Below, one piece after another: positions 38,947-47,197 of a stretch of DNA of 64,000 nucleotides. The stretch is from NCBI RefSeq assembly GCF_002161235.1, contig NZ_NFHE01000007.1, positions 37,292-101,291 of the forward strand. Reading direction: 5' to 3'. The notes beneath the pieces are model-generated. The model was not told the DNA's origin. It searched no databases and saw only the letters and a program-made list of their open reading frames with translations. This stretch comes from Pseudoflavonifractor sp. An85 (lineage in GTDB: Bacteria; Bacillota; Clostridia; Oscillospirales; Oscillospiraceae). The translations under genes and the position numbers were made by a program. Every line of letters starts with the position of its first letter. The stretch's first letter is position 1.

Positions 38947-39590
38947 TTGTCGCAGATCTCCGCAATATCATCATCCCGACCCAGTACCATGAGTTTATCA
39001 TGGTCGAAGAGGATGTAATCAGCCCCAGGAGATACGGTGACATCCTGGCCTCGGCGCACGGCAATGACGTTCAGGGCGTACTTGGCGCGGATGTCCAGGT
39101 CCCGGATGGTCTTGCCCTTCCAGCTCTCAGGCAAATCCACTTCCACAATGCCGTAGTCGTCGGACAATTCGATATAATTGAGGATGTTGGAGCGAGCCAG
39201 TCCCTGGGCCACTTTGATGCCCATTTCGTGCTCGGGGAACACCACGTGATCCGCCCCTACCTTTTCCAGAAGGCGCTGGTGGACGTGGCTCATGGCCTTG
39301 CACACCACTTTGGGCACGCCAGCTTCCTTCAAGCGCATGGTGATGAGGGCGCTGCTGCCCACATCGTTACCTACGGCCACCACGGCGCAGTCACATTCCC
39401 CAATGCCCAGGGCGTTGAGCACCGCCGGGTCTCGGGCGTCACCCACCACAGCATGGGTCACCAGGTCGGCCACACTCTGTACTCGATCCCGATCCACATC
39501 CACCGCCAACACATCGTGGCCCACTTCAAAAAGCTCTCTTGCCACCGCCGTACCAAAGCGGCCCAGGCCAAACACTGCAAAATTTTTCAC
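38943..39590 (-). CDS. ktrA: KtrA/TrkA-type potassium channel regulatory subunit
   Basis: A 215-residue cytosolic RCK protein with an N-terminal NAD/ATP-binding fold (FAVFGLGRFGTAVARELF, DVDRDRV) and a C-terminal TrkA_C domain (~135-215), which in Bacillota binds cyclic di-AMP. It gates the membrane partner encoded just upstream at 39604. Confidence 0.94.
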   Translation of the reverse strand: MKNFAVFGLGRFGTAVARELFEVGHDVLAVDVDRDRVQSVADLVTHAVVGDARDPAVLNALGIGECDCAVVAVGNDVGSSALITMRLKEAGVPKVVCKAMSHVHQRLLEKVGADHVVFPEHEMGIKVAQGLARSNILNYIELSDDYGIVEVDLPESWKGKTIRDLDIRAKYALNVIAVRRGQDVTVSPGADYILFDHDKLMVLGRDDDIAEICDK

Positions 39591-39603
39591 GTCAATTCCT
39601 CCA

Positions 39604-40962
39604 TTAACCGATCATAACATCGCTTTCCGGATAGCTGATCCGGCTCTTACGTCCCCCTTGGGACAAGAATGCCACCGAGAAGGAGAGCACACCCACTCGG
39701 CCCAAGTACATCATAGCCACCAGCAAGAGGTGGGAGAAGGTGGACAACGTGGGCGTGATGCCCGTGGTCAGGCCCACAGTACCCAACGCCGAAGCCGTCT
39801 CATAGGCCGCCTCCAAATAGGGCACCTCGTCCACCAGAGAAATGGCAATGGACGAGAACAGGAACATCATGGACACAACCAATACCAGGGTCACTGCCGA
39901 AAGCACCTTGCTCAGAGGGATGGTGCGCCCACGGATGGTCACATCGCTGCGGCCATGCAGGCCCGCCCGCATGGCCAGTACCAGCACGCCCAAAGTCACG
40001 GTCTTAATACCGCCAGCGGTGGACCCGGCAGAGCCACCCACCAGCATGAACAAAATGCACACCATTTGAGAAACCTGCTGAAGCGCTCCTTGGTCCACGG
40101 TGAGGAAACCAGCCGTACGCAGGGTGATGGATTGGAACAGAGCGTTAAACACTTTCTGCCACCAGGGCATTCCGCCCAAGGTCTGGGGGTTGTCATGCTC
40201 CACCGCCAGGAAAAACAGCGCCCCCCCTACAATGAGGGCAGCGGTGATCACCAGTACCATCTTGCTATACAACGTGAGCCGACGGAAGGACTTTTTGCGT
40301 AAAATCTCCGCCCACACAAAAAAGCCCAGACCGCCGCAGACAATGAGAGTAGCCACGGTCATCAACACCACCGGATGATCGGCATAGGTGGAGAGACTGC
40401 CCACCTGATCCGGTCCCAACAGGTCAAAGCCTGCGTTACAAAAGGCAGATACCGAAATAAAAATCCCCTTCCAAATGGCTCCCAGACCGTAGCGGGGCAA
40501 AAAACACCCGGTCAAAATGATAGCCCCCATGGCCTCCACCGCAAAGGTCAGGCGAAAGGCATTGCCCACCAAGCGGGCCACATCGTGCATGTCGTTGAGG
40601 TTAAAGGCAGACACCATCATCAGCCGTTGGCTCAGGGACATGCGTTTGCGCACCAGACTGGCCAGCAAAAAGATCACGCTCATAAAGCCCAAGCCGCCCA
40701 GCTGAATCAGGACCAGAATGACACCCTGGCCAAAAAAAGTAAACTGTGTCAGGGTATCCACCAAGATCAATCCCGTTACACAGGTTGCCGATGTGGAAGT
40801 AAACAGGGCGGTCATAAATCCGCAGCTCTCCCCAGACACTGAGGAAATGGGGAGCATCAACAGCAGCGCCCCCGTCAAAATCACGCCAGCAAAGGAACAT
40901 GCAATCACCCGAGTGGAGTTGACCACCCGTCTTCGCCGTGCTCCGGCACTCATCTTCGACAC
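39604..40962 (-). CDS. ktrB: KtrB/TrkH-type potassium uptake membrane subunit
   Basis: A 452-residue membrane protein with the four M1-P-M2 repeats of the SKT superfamily; selectivity-filter segments include SATCVTGL, SAFCNAGFDL, SITLRTAGF and SALGTVGLTTG. It forms the translocation pore with KtrA. A leader of about 160 nt with a terminator-like hairpin precedes it. Confidence 0.94.
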   Translation of the reverse strand: MSKMSAGARRRRVVNSTRVIACSFAGVILTGALLLMLPISSVSGESCGFMTALFTSTSATCVTGLILVDTLTQFTFFGQGVILVLIQLGGLGFMSVIFLLASLVRKRMSLSQRLMMVSAFNLNDMHDVARLVGNAFRLTFAVEAMGAIILTGCFLPRYGLGAIWKGIFISVSAFCNAGFDLLGPDQVGSLSTYADHPVVLMTVATLIVCGGLGFFVWAEILRKKSFRRLTLYSKMVLVITAALIVGGALFFLAVEHDNPQTLGGMPWWQKVFNALFQSITLRTAGFLTVDQGALQQVSQMVCILFMLVGGSAGSTAGGIKTVTLGVLVLAMRAGLHGRSDVTIRGRTIPLSKVLSAVTLVLVVSMMFLFSSIAISLVDEVPYLEAAYETASALGTVGLTTGITPTLSTFSHLLLVAMMYLGRVGVLSFSVAFLSQGGRKSRISYPESDVMIG

Positions 40963-41130
40963 CTCTCAATTTGATATGCAAAAGCATACCGACAGAGGGT
41001 TCTGCCGGTATGCTTTTGGTAGAACTGGAACGGAGCGAAAAGGGCAGGAGCCATGTTGACTTTCACCGTTCTCACTTCCTGTTCCTCTGCCGCGCCCCAG
41101 GGCTGCGGCTCATATGCTACATTCAGATTC
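40963..41130 (-). promoter_or_regulatory. Structured 5' leader of ktrB, candidate riboswitch or attenuator
   Basis: About 160 nt between promoter and ktrB. Local stems are visible: GCCGC/GCGGC with an inner GCCC/GGGC (about 41110-41090), and GGCAG-GGA with TCCTGCC (about 41092 with 41045) closing a purine-rich loop, then the terminator-like hairpin. The sequence does not match the ydaO c-di-AMP motif as I know it. A 60-codon frame runs through it but starts upstream of the predicted transcript. Confidence 0.45.
40978..41018 (-). promoter_or_regulatory. Terminator-like hairpin in the ktrB leader
   Basis: Minus strand AAAAGCATACCGGCAG paired with CTGTCGGTATGCTTTT (one mismatch) around a ~6-base loop, ending in TTTT about 15 bases before the ktrB Shine-Dalgarno. 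AGCATA near the leader 5' end could pair with TATGCT of the 3' arm, offering an alternative fold. Confidence 0.55.
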
Positions 41131-41158
41131 ATTATACCAATTTGTACAGATTTTTCAA
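41131..41158 (-). promoter_or_regulatory. Promoter of ktrB-ktrA operon
   Basis: Minus strand TTGAAA (41158-41153), 16 bases, TATAAT (41136-41131). Confidence 0.65.
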
Positions 41159-41310
41159 TACCCTATCCTCTTTTTCCCCTTTTGGGCTTGTCTTTCCAGA
41201 TTTTTTCCATCAACTACAGTTTTTTGGTCCTTTTGACTACACAATTCATTCAGTTTCAGTGGATTATTTCTGGCAGGATTGGCCAGATTTCCGATTTCTC
41301 GCCTCACCCA
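41159..41310. other. AT-richer intergenic stretch, no gene seen
   Basis: Divergent intergenic DNA between the ktrB promoter and the promoter of the HPr-like gene. No convincing reading frame, RNA gene or strong inverted repeat is seen. Confidence 0.5.
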
Positions 41311-41339
41311 TTGCCCCTGGTGTTTGGGTGTGGTATACT
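41311..41339 (+). promoter_or_regulatory. Promoter of the HPr-like gene
   Basis: TTGCCC (41311-41316), 17 bases, TATACT (41334-41339). Confidence 0.6.
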
Positions 41340-41387
41340 CGGGGCGTTTCAGAGATATTGTCAAAGAAGAAAGGAGCATTTTGTCTT

Positions 41388-41633
41388 ATGAAGCTCAACA
41401 ATGTGAAAGATGTCGAGAAGTTTATTCAGGTGGTCAACGATTGCAAAAGCGATGTGTACTTGAAGTCCTTGGAAGGTGACGTGTTCAACCTCAAGTCCTC
41501 CATGTCCCGCTATGTGGCCATTGGCCGTCTGATTGAGGAGTCCGGCGACAGTCTGGAGCTGTTTGCCAGCACCAAGGAGGATGAGGCTCTGCTCATCAAC
41601 TTCCTCTTCCAGCTGGACGAGAACAACCAGTAA
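41388..41633 (+). CDS. Small HPr-like protein lacking the phosphorylatable histidine
   Basis: An 81-residue protein starting MKLNNVKDVEKFIQVVND. Its layout (helix, strand, VFNLKSSMSRYVAIGRL, strand, C-terminal helix) resembles the PTS HPr fold, where the middle segment usually reads VDAKSIMGLLSL, but there is no HPr-type active-site His near residue 15. AAGGAG lies 11 bases before the ATG at 41388. It has its own promoter and terminator. The HPr-like assignment is a pattern match, and the protein is probably regulatory or structural. Confidence 0.5.
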   Translation: MKLNNVKDVEKFIQVVNDCKSDVYLKSLEGDVFNLKSSMSRYVAIGRLIEESGDSLELFASTKEDEALLINFLFQLDENNQ

Positions 41634-41657
41634 ATTCCACCGCTTTCCCCATATATG

Positions 41658-41698
41658 AAAACCTTGCCTGGAAGCTCCACGCCTCCAGGCAAGGTTTT
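41658..41698. terminator. Bidirectional terminator
   Basis: 15-base-pair stem AAAACCTTGCCTGGA/TCCAGGCAAGGTTTT with an 11-base loop, between the HPr-like gene (plus) and xdhC (minus). Confidence 0.88.
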
Positions 41699-41703
41699 TC
41701 TTT

Positions 41704-42690
41704 TCATTTTACGGGAACAATGAGGTACTCTGATGTGCCGCCGCACAGCATTCCCCCCTCTGGGGTGAGGATAGCCGTGTCCCGCACACACACACCATCC
41801 CGCAGGCACTCCACTGCCTGGCCGGTGACCTCCATCTCCATCTTTCCCCCGCCAATGGTGCCGCTGGTGGTTCCATCCGGCCACACCACCATGCGAGTGC
41901 CAGGGCGCCGGGGTGCAGAGCCCTGCTTGGTCAGCAAAGTGACCATGGCAAAGGACGGCTGTCCCATGGCTTCCACCACCTGAGCTGGCAGGCCTGCTGC
42001 CAATCCCAGTTTGGCCCGCTGCTGCACCAACTGGGCAGCAATGGACAGGGCGATCTCCTCGGGGGTCTGGGCCCCGATATCCAGACCGATGGGGGCGAAC
42101 ACCTCTTCCAGTTTCTCTGTCTGGAACCCGTCGGACACCAGGTGTTCCTTCACCGCCGCCACTTTGGCCCGGCTGCCAATCATGCCCACGTAGGCGTGGG
42201 GGCGGCGCAACACCGTGCGCAGACATACCTCATCCATGGCATGGCCCCGGGTGACAATGACATAAAAATCACTGCCCCCCACCGGCACCTCCTCCAACAC
42301 CTGGGGAAATGGACCACACCGAGTCTCCGTTTGGGTGGACACTTGGCCAAACAACTGGGCTCGATCATCCAACACCAGGGTGGAAAACTCCAGATTCACC
42401 GCCAAATGGCTCAAAGCTGCGGCAATGTAACCGCTGCCGCAGATGATGAGCCGGGGCGTGGGGGTGATGGTCTGGACAAAAAATTCCCCTTCGGCGGTTT
42501 TGTGCAGTCCATCCCCCTTCAGCTGGGGAAATACCCGCTGCCAAAACGCCAACTGTTCTGGGGCGCACTGGATATGGTGGCCATGGCTTACCATCTCCCA
42601 CCCCAAATGGGGCTGGGAACAGCCGGAGACCAGCACCGCCCGCTCTCCCCCCTGCACCAGTTGCCGCAGGTAGGCATACAACTCACGCAT
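41704..42690 (-). CDS. xdhC: XdhC/CoxI family molybdenum hydroxylase maturation protein
   Basis: About 328 residues. The order is Rossmann-like domain first (LIICGSGYIAAALSHLA, GMIGSRAKVAAV, APIGLDIGAQTPEEIALS) and XdhC_CoxI domain last (TKQGSAPRRPGTRMVV, SGTIGGGKMEMEV), the reverse of classical XdhC. XdhC proteins insert sulfurated molybdenum cofactor into xanthine dehydrogenase-type enzymes. The start is the ATG at 42690, 10 bases after GGAGG. It is the last gene of the selenium-cofactor operon and overlaps yqeB slightly. No hydroxylase structural gene is in the window. Confidence 0.88.
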   Translation of the reverse strand: MRELYAYLRQLVQGGERAVLVSGCSQPHLGWEMVSHGHHIQCAPEQLAFWQRVFPQLKGDGLHKTAEGEFFVQTITPTPRLIICGSGYIAAALSHLAVNLEFSTLVLDDRAQLFGQVSTQTETRCGPFPQVLEEVPVGGSDFYVIVTRGHAMDEVCLRTVLRRPHAYVGMIGSRAKVAAVKEHLVSDGFQTEKLEEVFAPIGLDIGAQTPEEIALSIAAQLVQQRAKLGLAAGLPAQVVEAMGQPSFAMVTLLTKQGSAPRRPGTRMVVWPDGTTSGTIGGGKMEMEVTGQAVECLRDGVCVRDTAILTPEGGMLCGGTSEYLIVPVK

Positions 42691-43477
42691 ATTGTCCACT
42701 CCTCCATCTCACAATGCTCTCCAGTACCCCACCGCCAATGGCCAGCGCCTTGTCCGAGACGGTGTAACAGTGGGCCTTTTCACATCGAGGGTCCACATCC
42801 CCCGCCTTCATCTGGGCAGTGACTTCACACCCCTGGGGCAAAAGCCCTCGCAGGCAACCGGAAATGGCGGTGACCACCGGCTGACCTGCCACGTAGGCCA
42901 CCGTGTCCCCGGCCTGCACCATGTCTCCGATTACCCGCACCGGCTCAAACACTCCAGCGCAGGGAGCGCGCAGCACCCGCTCCACTGTGTAGCCGCCGAT
43001 GTTGCCAGGCACACCTGTGTTGGGGATGGCGCTGCCCTGGTGGATGCACCGGCCCAGCGTGTGCCCCCGCATAGTCTCCACCACACAGTGACAGTCTACC
43101 CCGGCGGTAAAGCCCGGACCTAAGGCGACGACATGGGTGGCCTGGTTCATGGCGGTGCCCAGGTTCTTCTTGGCCAAGATGGCATCCACCAACACATCGG
43201 GCCGGTACTCTTTCCAGGCAGTCCCCTGAGGGTCTGCCACCACGGGGACTTCTCCCCTCTCCCAGGCCAGCGCCACATCTTCCGCGGTGGCACACCGGCG
43301 CCCCACCATATCCTCCACCTGGGTCACGCCGTCATACATAGCTTGGCTCAGCGCCACCGTGCGGCGCACCGCCGTGGGCTGGGGCAGGTCGGTCATCAGT
43401 AGCCGAAACCCGCAGTGGTGCAGCCGCAGCGCCACTCCGGTGGCCAAGTCACCGGCTCCACGAATCAAAATCAACAA
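42683..43477 (-). CDS. yqeB: YqeB family selenium-dependent molybdenum hydroxylase system protein (EF2563-like)
   Basis: About 264 residues with a Rossmann-like start (ILIRGAGDLATGVALRL) and the family-typical ALGPGFTAGVDCHCVVET and GNIGGYTVERVLRAP. YqeB/EF2563 proteins occur only with SelD-dependent labile selenium cofactors of molybdenum hydroxylases. The start is inferred as TTG at 43477, 9 bases after AGGAGG; the longer frame lies inside yqeC. It overlaps yqeC by 29 bases. Confidence 0.9.
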   Translation of the reverse strand: MLILIRGAGDLATGVALRLHHCGFRLLMTDLPQPTAVRRTVALSQAMYDGVTQVEDMVGRRCATAEDVALAWERGEVPVVADPQGTAWKEYRPDVLVDAILAKKNLGTAMNQATHVVALGPGFTAGVDCHCVVETMRGHTLGRCIHQGSAIPNTGVPGNIGGYTVERVLRAPCAGVFEPVRVIGDMVQAGDTVAYVAGQPVVTAISGCLRGLLPQGCEVTAQMKAGDVDPRCEKAHCYTVSDKALAIGGGVLESIVRWRSGQYA

Positions 43478-44138
43478 TGGGATATTCCTCCTTTTGTATG
43501 GCGCACACCTGGGCGCAAATATCCAGAGCTTTGAGTTGCTGGGCCAACCACATTCCCTGCTCCCTCTGGATGGGATCGTCGGCCTGATTGAGCACCACTT
43601 GCACCGGTACATTCGTTTTCATATGCTCCAGCCCCCGCCGGATGAGGGCCAGCACGTCCTCCGGCTCCATGCAATGCTCTTGGGCATAGGGGGACTGTTC
43701 CCAGCGGTGGAGCACATCCCCCGCCGGTTTGCCCAGCCCAGACAGCCCCACCACATAGAACATCATCTGGGTGGCCTGGGGCAGACACGGCTCATGTCTG
43801 GCGTGCCACTTCAGCGGCATGTGGCGGGAGCCGTCCGCCTCGCAGAGAATCACATCAAACCAGGGTGCCACCCGCTCCAATTCCTCCATGGGCGGTCCCA
43901 CCCGGCGACCGGTTCCGTTGGGGATGGCCCACAAAAGAAGTTGCCCCGCTTTGGGATGTTCCATCCCACTTCCATCCTGCTGGATATAGACGGGGATGTC
44001 CGGCGGGATGTCCATAGCCAAGTGGGTGGTGGTGGTCAGCAGCACCCGCTTCCCCTCCTTGGCCCAGGAGCGGCCCAGAGCATAGAGCAAGCTGGTTTTC
44101 CCGCCGGACCCCACCACAGCCATCCATTTGGGGCTCAT
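43449..44138 (-). CDS. yqeC: YqeC family selenium cofactor biosynthesis protein
   Basis: A 229-residue P-loop-like protein (MAVVGSGGKTSLLYALGR, LLTTTTHLA, LCEADGSRHMPLKWH) of the YqeC family, which co-occurs with yqeB and SelD in selenium-dependent molybdenum hydroxylase loci. The exact reaction is unproven. The ATG overlaps the stop of the DUF3343 gene. Confidence 0.9.
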   Translation of the reverse strand: MSPKWMAVVGSGGKTSLLYALGRSWAKEGKRVLLTTTTHLAMDIPPDIPVYIQQDGSGMEHPKAGQLLLWAIPNGTGRRVGPPMEELERVAPWFDVILCEADGSRHMPLKWHARHEPCLPQATQMMFYVVGLSGLGKPAGDVLHRWEQSPYAQEHCMEPEDVLALIRRGLEHMKTNVPVQVVLNQADDPIQREQGMWLAQQLKALDICAQVCAIQKEEYPIVDFDSWSR

Positions 44139-44371
44139 AGCAGCATCTCCACCACCTGTTCCGGCTCCAAGTCTGCCCGTTCTATCAATGCCAACAGTTC
44201 CGCGCGGCTATCCAACGGGGCCTTATAGGCCAGACCGCACCCGGCGGTGATGGAGGTGGGTACCGGAATGAGCCGCCCAGGCAAGCCTGCCCCGTGGGCC
44301 TGGGTCTCCATGGACATGGCCTGCACCGTGGAAGAAAAGGTAATCAGCAGCTGTAAAGTTTTCGCTCTCAC
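44135..44371 (-). CDS. DUF3343 protein, putative Se/S carrier
   Basis: A 78-residue protein starting at GTG 44371, 7 bases after GGAGG. It matches DUF3343: LLITFSSTVQAMSMETQA, GRLIPVPTSITAGCGLAY and the cysteine in AGCG that may carry persulfide or selenide. Located between the NifS-like gene and yqeC, it is a plausible shuttle from desulfurase/SelD to the cofactor machinery. Confidence 0.85.
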   Translation of the reverse strand: MRAKTLQLLITFSSTVQAMSMETQAHGAGLPGRLIPVPTSITAGCGLAYKAPLDSRAELLALIERADLEPEQVVEMLL

Positions 44372-44373
44372 GC

Positions 44374-45513
44374 TTATTCCTCCTTGGCCAACTGGGCCAC
44401 AGCGGCAATGGCTGCCTCCACATCCTCCGATGTGGTGGAACAGCCCACGCTCATGCGCACCGCCCCCGCCTCTCCGGTCCCCAGGGCCAAATGCATCAAC
44501 GGCGCACAATGGGCCCCAGGCCGGGTGGCAATGTCAAACTCTTCATATAATACATCACTGAGCTGGGCCGCTTCCCATCCGTCCAGATTCATGGCCAGCA
44601 CTGGGGCCCGGTGAAAGGTGGACCAGTCGCCATAAATGGTCACACCAGGGATGGCGTGCAATCCCTCATACAGCTGGCGTAGCCGCTGCTCCGTCTGGGC
44701 CCATAGCCGCTCCACCCCCTGGGTCTGAAGCCACTCCAGCCCCGCACCCAGCCCTGCAATCCCCGGGTTGTTCCGGGTCCCCGCCTCCAGCCCATCGGGC
44801 AAGGCAGAGGGATGGGTGTGGGAAAAGGAGAGAATACCACTGCCCCCCACCAGGAGCGGGCGCAGCTCCACCCCTGGGCGCAGACACAACAGTCCTATGC
44901 CTTGAGGGCCCAGCAATCCCTTGTGTCCGGGCAGGCACAGCACGTCAATCCCCATTTGCTCCATAGACAGGGGCAGATGGCCCCCACTCTGGGCGCCATC
45001 CACCACAAGCAAGGCTCCATTTTGTTTGCACAAGCGGGAAATCCGCTTCAAATCCGTCACATTACCGGTGACATTGGAGGCGTGAGTGCACACCACCGCC
45101 TTGGTGCGGGGAGTGACCATCTGCTCCATGTCTTCATAGGAAATGCGTCCCTGCCGGTCCACCGGGACGATGGACAGTTCCACCCCCTGCTGCTCCAACT
45201 GGTAGAGGGGACGCAGCACCGAGTTGTGCTCCGCCGCCGTGGTCACCACGTGATCCCCCGGGGAGAGCAGGCCCACAATAGCCTGGTTCAAGGCGTGGGT
45301 GGCCCCGGCGGTAAACACCACCTGTTGCGGCCCTCCGGGCACACCGAAAAACTCCGCCACCCGGCACCGTACCTGGTAGGCGGTGCGCAATCCCGCCAAA
45401 GCGGGGCCATGGGCCCCTCGCCCGGCGTTTCCCAGGTTCAGCGCCTCCACCATGGCCTGCCCCACCTCCGGGGGCTTGGGCATGGAGGTGGCGGCGTGGT
45501 CCAAATAGATCAT
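44374..45513 (-). CDS. NifS-like cysteine desulfurase / selenocysteine lyase (class V aminotransferase)
   Basis: A 379-residue PLP enzyme. The PLP-binding Lys is in LPGHKGLLGPQG (~200), the substrate-binding THASNVTGN is present, and the persulfide cysteine is in TRPGAHCAPLMH (~339) in a short loop as in SufS/CsdB types. In this operon it probably supplies selenium or sulfur to SelD and the hydroxylase cofactor. Its ATG overlaps the yedF stop. Confidence 0.9.
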   Translation of the reverse strand: MIYLDHAATSMPKPPEVGQAMVEALNLGNAGRGAHGPALAGLRTAYQVRCRVAEFFGVPGGPQQVVFTAGATHALNQAIVGLLSPGDHVVTTAAEHNSVLRPLYQLEQQGVELSIVPVDRQGRISYEDMEQMVTPRTKAVVCTHASNVTGNVTDLKRISRLCKQNGALLVVDGAQSGGHLPLSMEQMGIDVLCLPGHKGLLGPQGIGLLCLRPGVELRPLLVGGSGILSFSHTHPSALPDGLEAGTRNNPGIAGLGAGLEWLQTQGVERLWAQTEQRLRQLYEGLHAIPGVTIYGDWSTFHRAPVLAMNLDGWEAAQLSDVLYEEFDIATRPGAHCAPLMHLALGTGEAGAVRMSVGCSTTSEDVEAAIAAVAQLAKEE

Positions 45514-46121
45514 GGCTTGACGATGTGGCCAGCGGTGACCATTTTCTCGGCGATCTCATACATATTGGTGACGCCGCCCACCGCCAAAGTGTCCGCAATA
45601 CCGTAGAAGTTCAGGCAGGTACCGCAGGTGAGAATATTGACCCCCTCTGCCTCCAAGGTGCGCAGATCCTCCAGAGCGGGAGAGCCTTCACAGGTCAGGT
45701 GGGCGCCGCCGTTGTAAAAGAGCATGGTCTGGGGCAGCTGGTCCTGCTGGGTCAGGGCGTAGATAAACCCCTTCATCAGGGTTTTGCCCAGCTCTTCACT
45801 GCCGCGGCCCATCTCCTGGCTGTCAATGACCACCACCACGCCGCCCTGGCGACGGTCGGGAATGCAGGCGGGCGCTTCCTCCTGGGCCGGGGTGTCCTGC
45901 CCGTCCCCCACCGTGATGCACACCACAAAGCTGTGCTCGTCCCGCTTCTGGGAGGTCACGCCATACCCCTTTTGCTGGGCCAGCTTGGTGAGGTTTTGCA
46001 CCGCGATTTCCTCGCTGACCAGCACCTCCACCTGTCCGGCCCCTTGTAACTGAGCAATGGCTTTCTTGGCCTTTACCACCGGAATGGGACAGGTATCCCC
46101 CCGGGCATCCACATGCAACAT
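45510..46121 (-). CDS. yedF: YedF family selenium metabolism protein (TusA + DsrE-like)
   Basis: About 203 residues: an N-terminal TusA-like domain (VDARGDTCPIPVVKAKKA, with the CPxP motif) and a C-terminal DsrE-like domain with cysteine in ILTCGTCLNFYG. This architecture is the YedF selenium-metabolism protein tied to selD. An extra ATG one codon earlier is possible. It starts 8 bases after the selD stop. Confidence 0.93.
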   Translation of the reverse strand: MLHVDARGDTCPIPVVKAKKAIAQLQGAGQVEVLVSEEIAVQNLTKLAQQKGYGVTSQKRDEHSFVVCITVGDGQDTPAQEEAPACIPDRRQGGVVVVIDSQEMGRGSEELGKTLMKGFIYALTQQDQLPQTMLFYNGGAHLTCEGSPALEDLRTLEAEGVNILTCGTCLNFYGIADTLAVGGVTNMYEIAEKMVTAGHIVKP

Positions 46122-46128
46122 CATGGTC

Positions 46129-47163
46129 TTATTTCTCCTTTACGGTAATTTCTTGGTCTGTTTTTGGAACGATCTCCCCGATGTGGGCCGCTGGCAGACC
46201 CAACGCCCGCAATGCTTCCACCAGTTCAGGTCCATCCTGGGGCGGCACCGCCACCAGCAATCCCCCCGAGGTCTGGGGATCAAAGAGCAGTTCCTCCATT
46301 TCAAAGGAGATCCCCGGCTCAAAGGTGACGTGGGGGGTGAGATGGTTTCGATTCCGCTGGGCTGCGGCGGTGTAGAGAAATTCCCCCGCACACCGCAGGG
46401 CATCGGGCAGGGCGGGAATCTGATCCGCCCACAACACACAGGACCGGTCCCCGTCCATCATCTCATGGAGGTGGCCCAGCAGGCCAAAACCGGTGACATC
46501 GGTGCAGGCGTGCACCGTGTAGTCCCGCAGCACCTCCGCCGCTCCTTTATTTAAGGTAGTCATGGACTCCACGGCACTCTGCAACGCCTCTGGGGTGGTC
46601 TCCCCCACCCGGGTCGCTGAACACACCAGCCCGGTCCCCAAAGCCTTGGTAAGAATCAGATGGTCTCCCACCTGTCCGGCGTTGTTGGGATAAACCTTTT
46701 GGGGGTGGACAATGCCTGTGACAGACAGCCCATATTTCACCTCGTGGTCTGCAATGGAGTGCCCCCCCACCAGGCTACCCCCGGCCTCGGCCACTTTCTC
46801 CGCGCCACCCCGCATAATCTCTCCCAGCACGTTCAAGTCTCCATCCTGGGGAAAGCACACCAGATTCAAAGCGGTACACACCGTACCGCCCATGGCGTAG
46901 ATGTCGCTGAGGGCGTTGGTGGCTGCAATTTTTCCAAAGGTATAGGGGTCATCCACCATGGGCGGGAAGAAGTCCACGGTCTGGACAATGGCAAGGTCCT
47001 GGGTGAGTTGGTACACCGCCCCGTCGTCCTTGCTGTCATACCCCACCAGCAGGTTAGGGTCCCGGGGTCCCTTGGGTAGCCGCTCCAAAATGCGGCTGAG
47101 AATCCCCGCCCCCAGTTTGGCGGTGCATCCACCGCCGGTACAAAATTGAATTGGCTGCTCCAT
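46129..47163 (-). CDS. selD: Selenide, water dikinase (selenophosphate synthetase), Cys form
   Basis: A 344-residue ATP-dependent enzyme making selenophosphate. The active-site loop reads FCTGGGCTAKLGAG, so cysteine (Cys13) takes the position that is Sec or Cys in SelD; no in-frame TGA is involved. GYDSKDDGAVYQL, TVDFFPPMVDDPYTFG, ANALSDIYAMGG and LVGGHSIADHEVKYGLS are diagnostic. AAGGAGG precedes the ATG. selA, selB and tRNA-Sec are not in the window, so it may serve only the cofactor route. Confidence 0.97.
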   Translation of the reverse strand: MEQPIQFCTGGGCTAKLGAGILSRILERLPKGPRDPNLLVGYDSKDDGAVYQLTQDLAIVQTVDFFPPMVDDPYTFGKIAATNALSDIYAMGGTVCTALNLVCFPQDGDLNVLGEIMRGGAEKVAEAGGSLVGGHSIADHEVKYGLSVTGIVHPQKVYPNNAGQVGDHLILTKALGTGLVCSATRVGETTPEALQSAVESMTTLNKGAAEVLRDYTVHACTDVTGFGLLGHLHEMMDGDRSCVLWADQIPALPDALRCAGEFLYTAAAQRNRNHLTPHVTFEPGISFEMEELLFDPQTSGGLLVAVPPQDGPELVEALRALGLPAAHIGEIVPKTDQEITVKEK

Positions 47164-47197
47164 CCTCTCTCCTCCTTGTGTCTACCTCTTTCCGCCT

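Noticed and set aside
40955..40961. Single 0A-box-like TGTCGAA just before the ktrB start
   Set aside because: A lone 7-base match at the translation start, not in a promoter; expected by chance.
40950..41132. 60-codon frame in the ktrB leader, considered as a leader peptide
   Set aside because: Its ATG lies upstream of the predicted transcription start and it runs through the terminator-like hairpin into the ktrB start.
46129..47163. Possible selenocysteine codon in selD
   Set aside because: The active-site loop is encoded with a normal Cys codon and no in-frame TGA occurs upstream.
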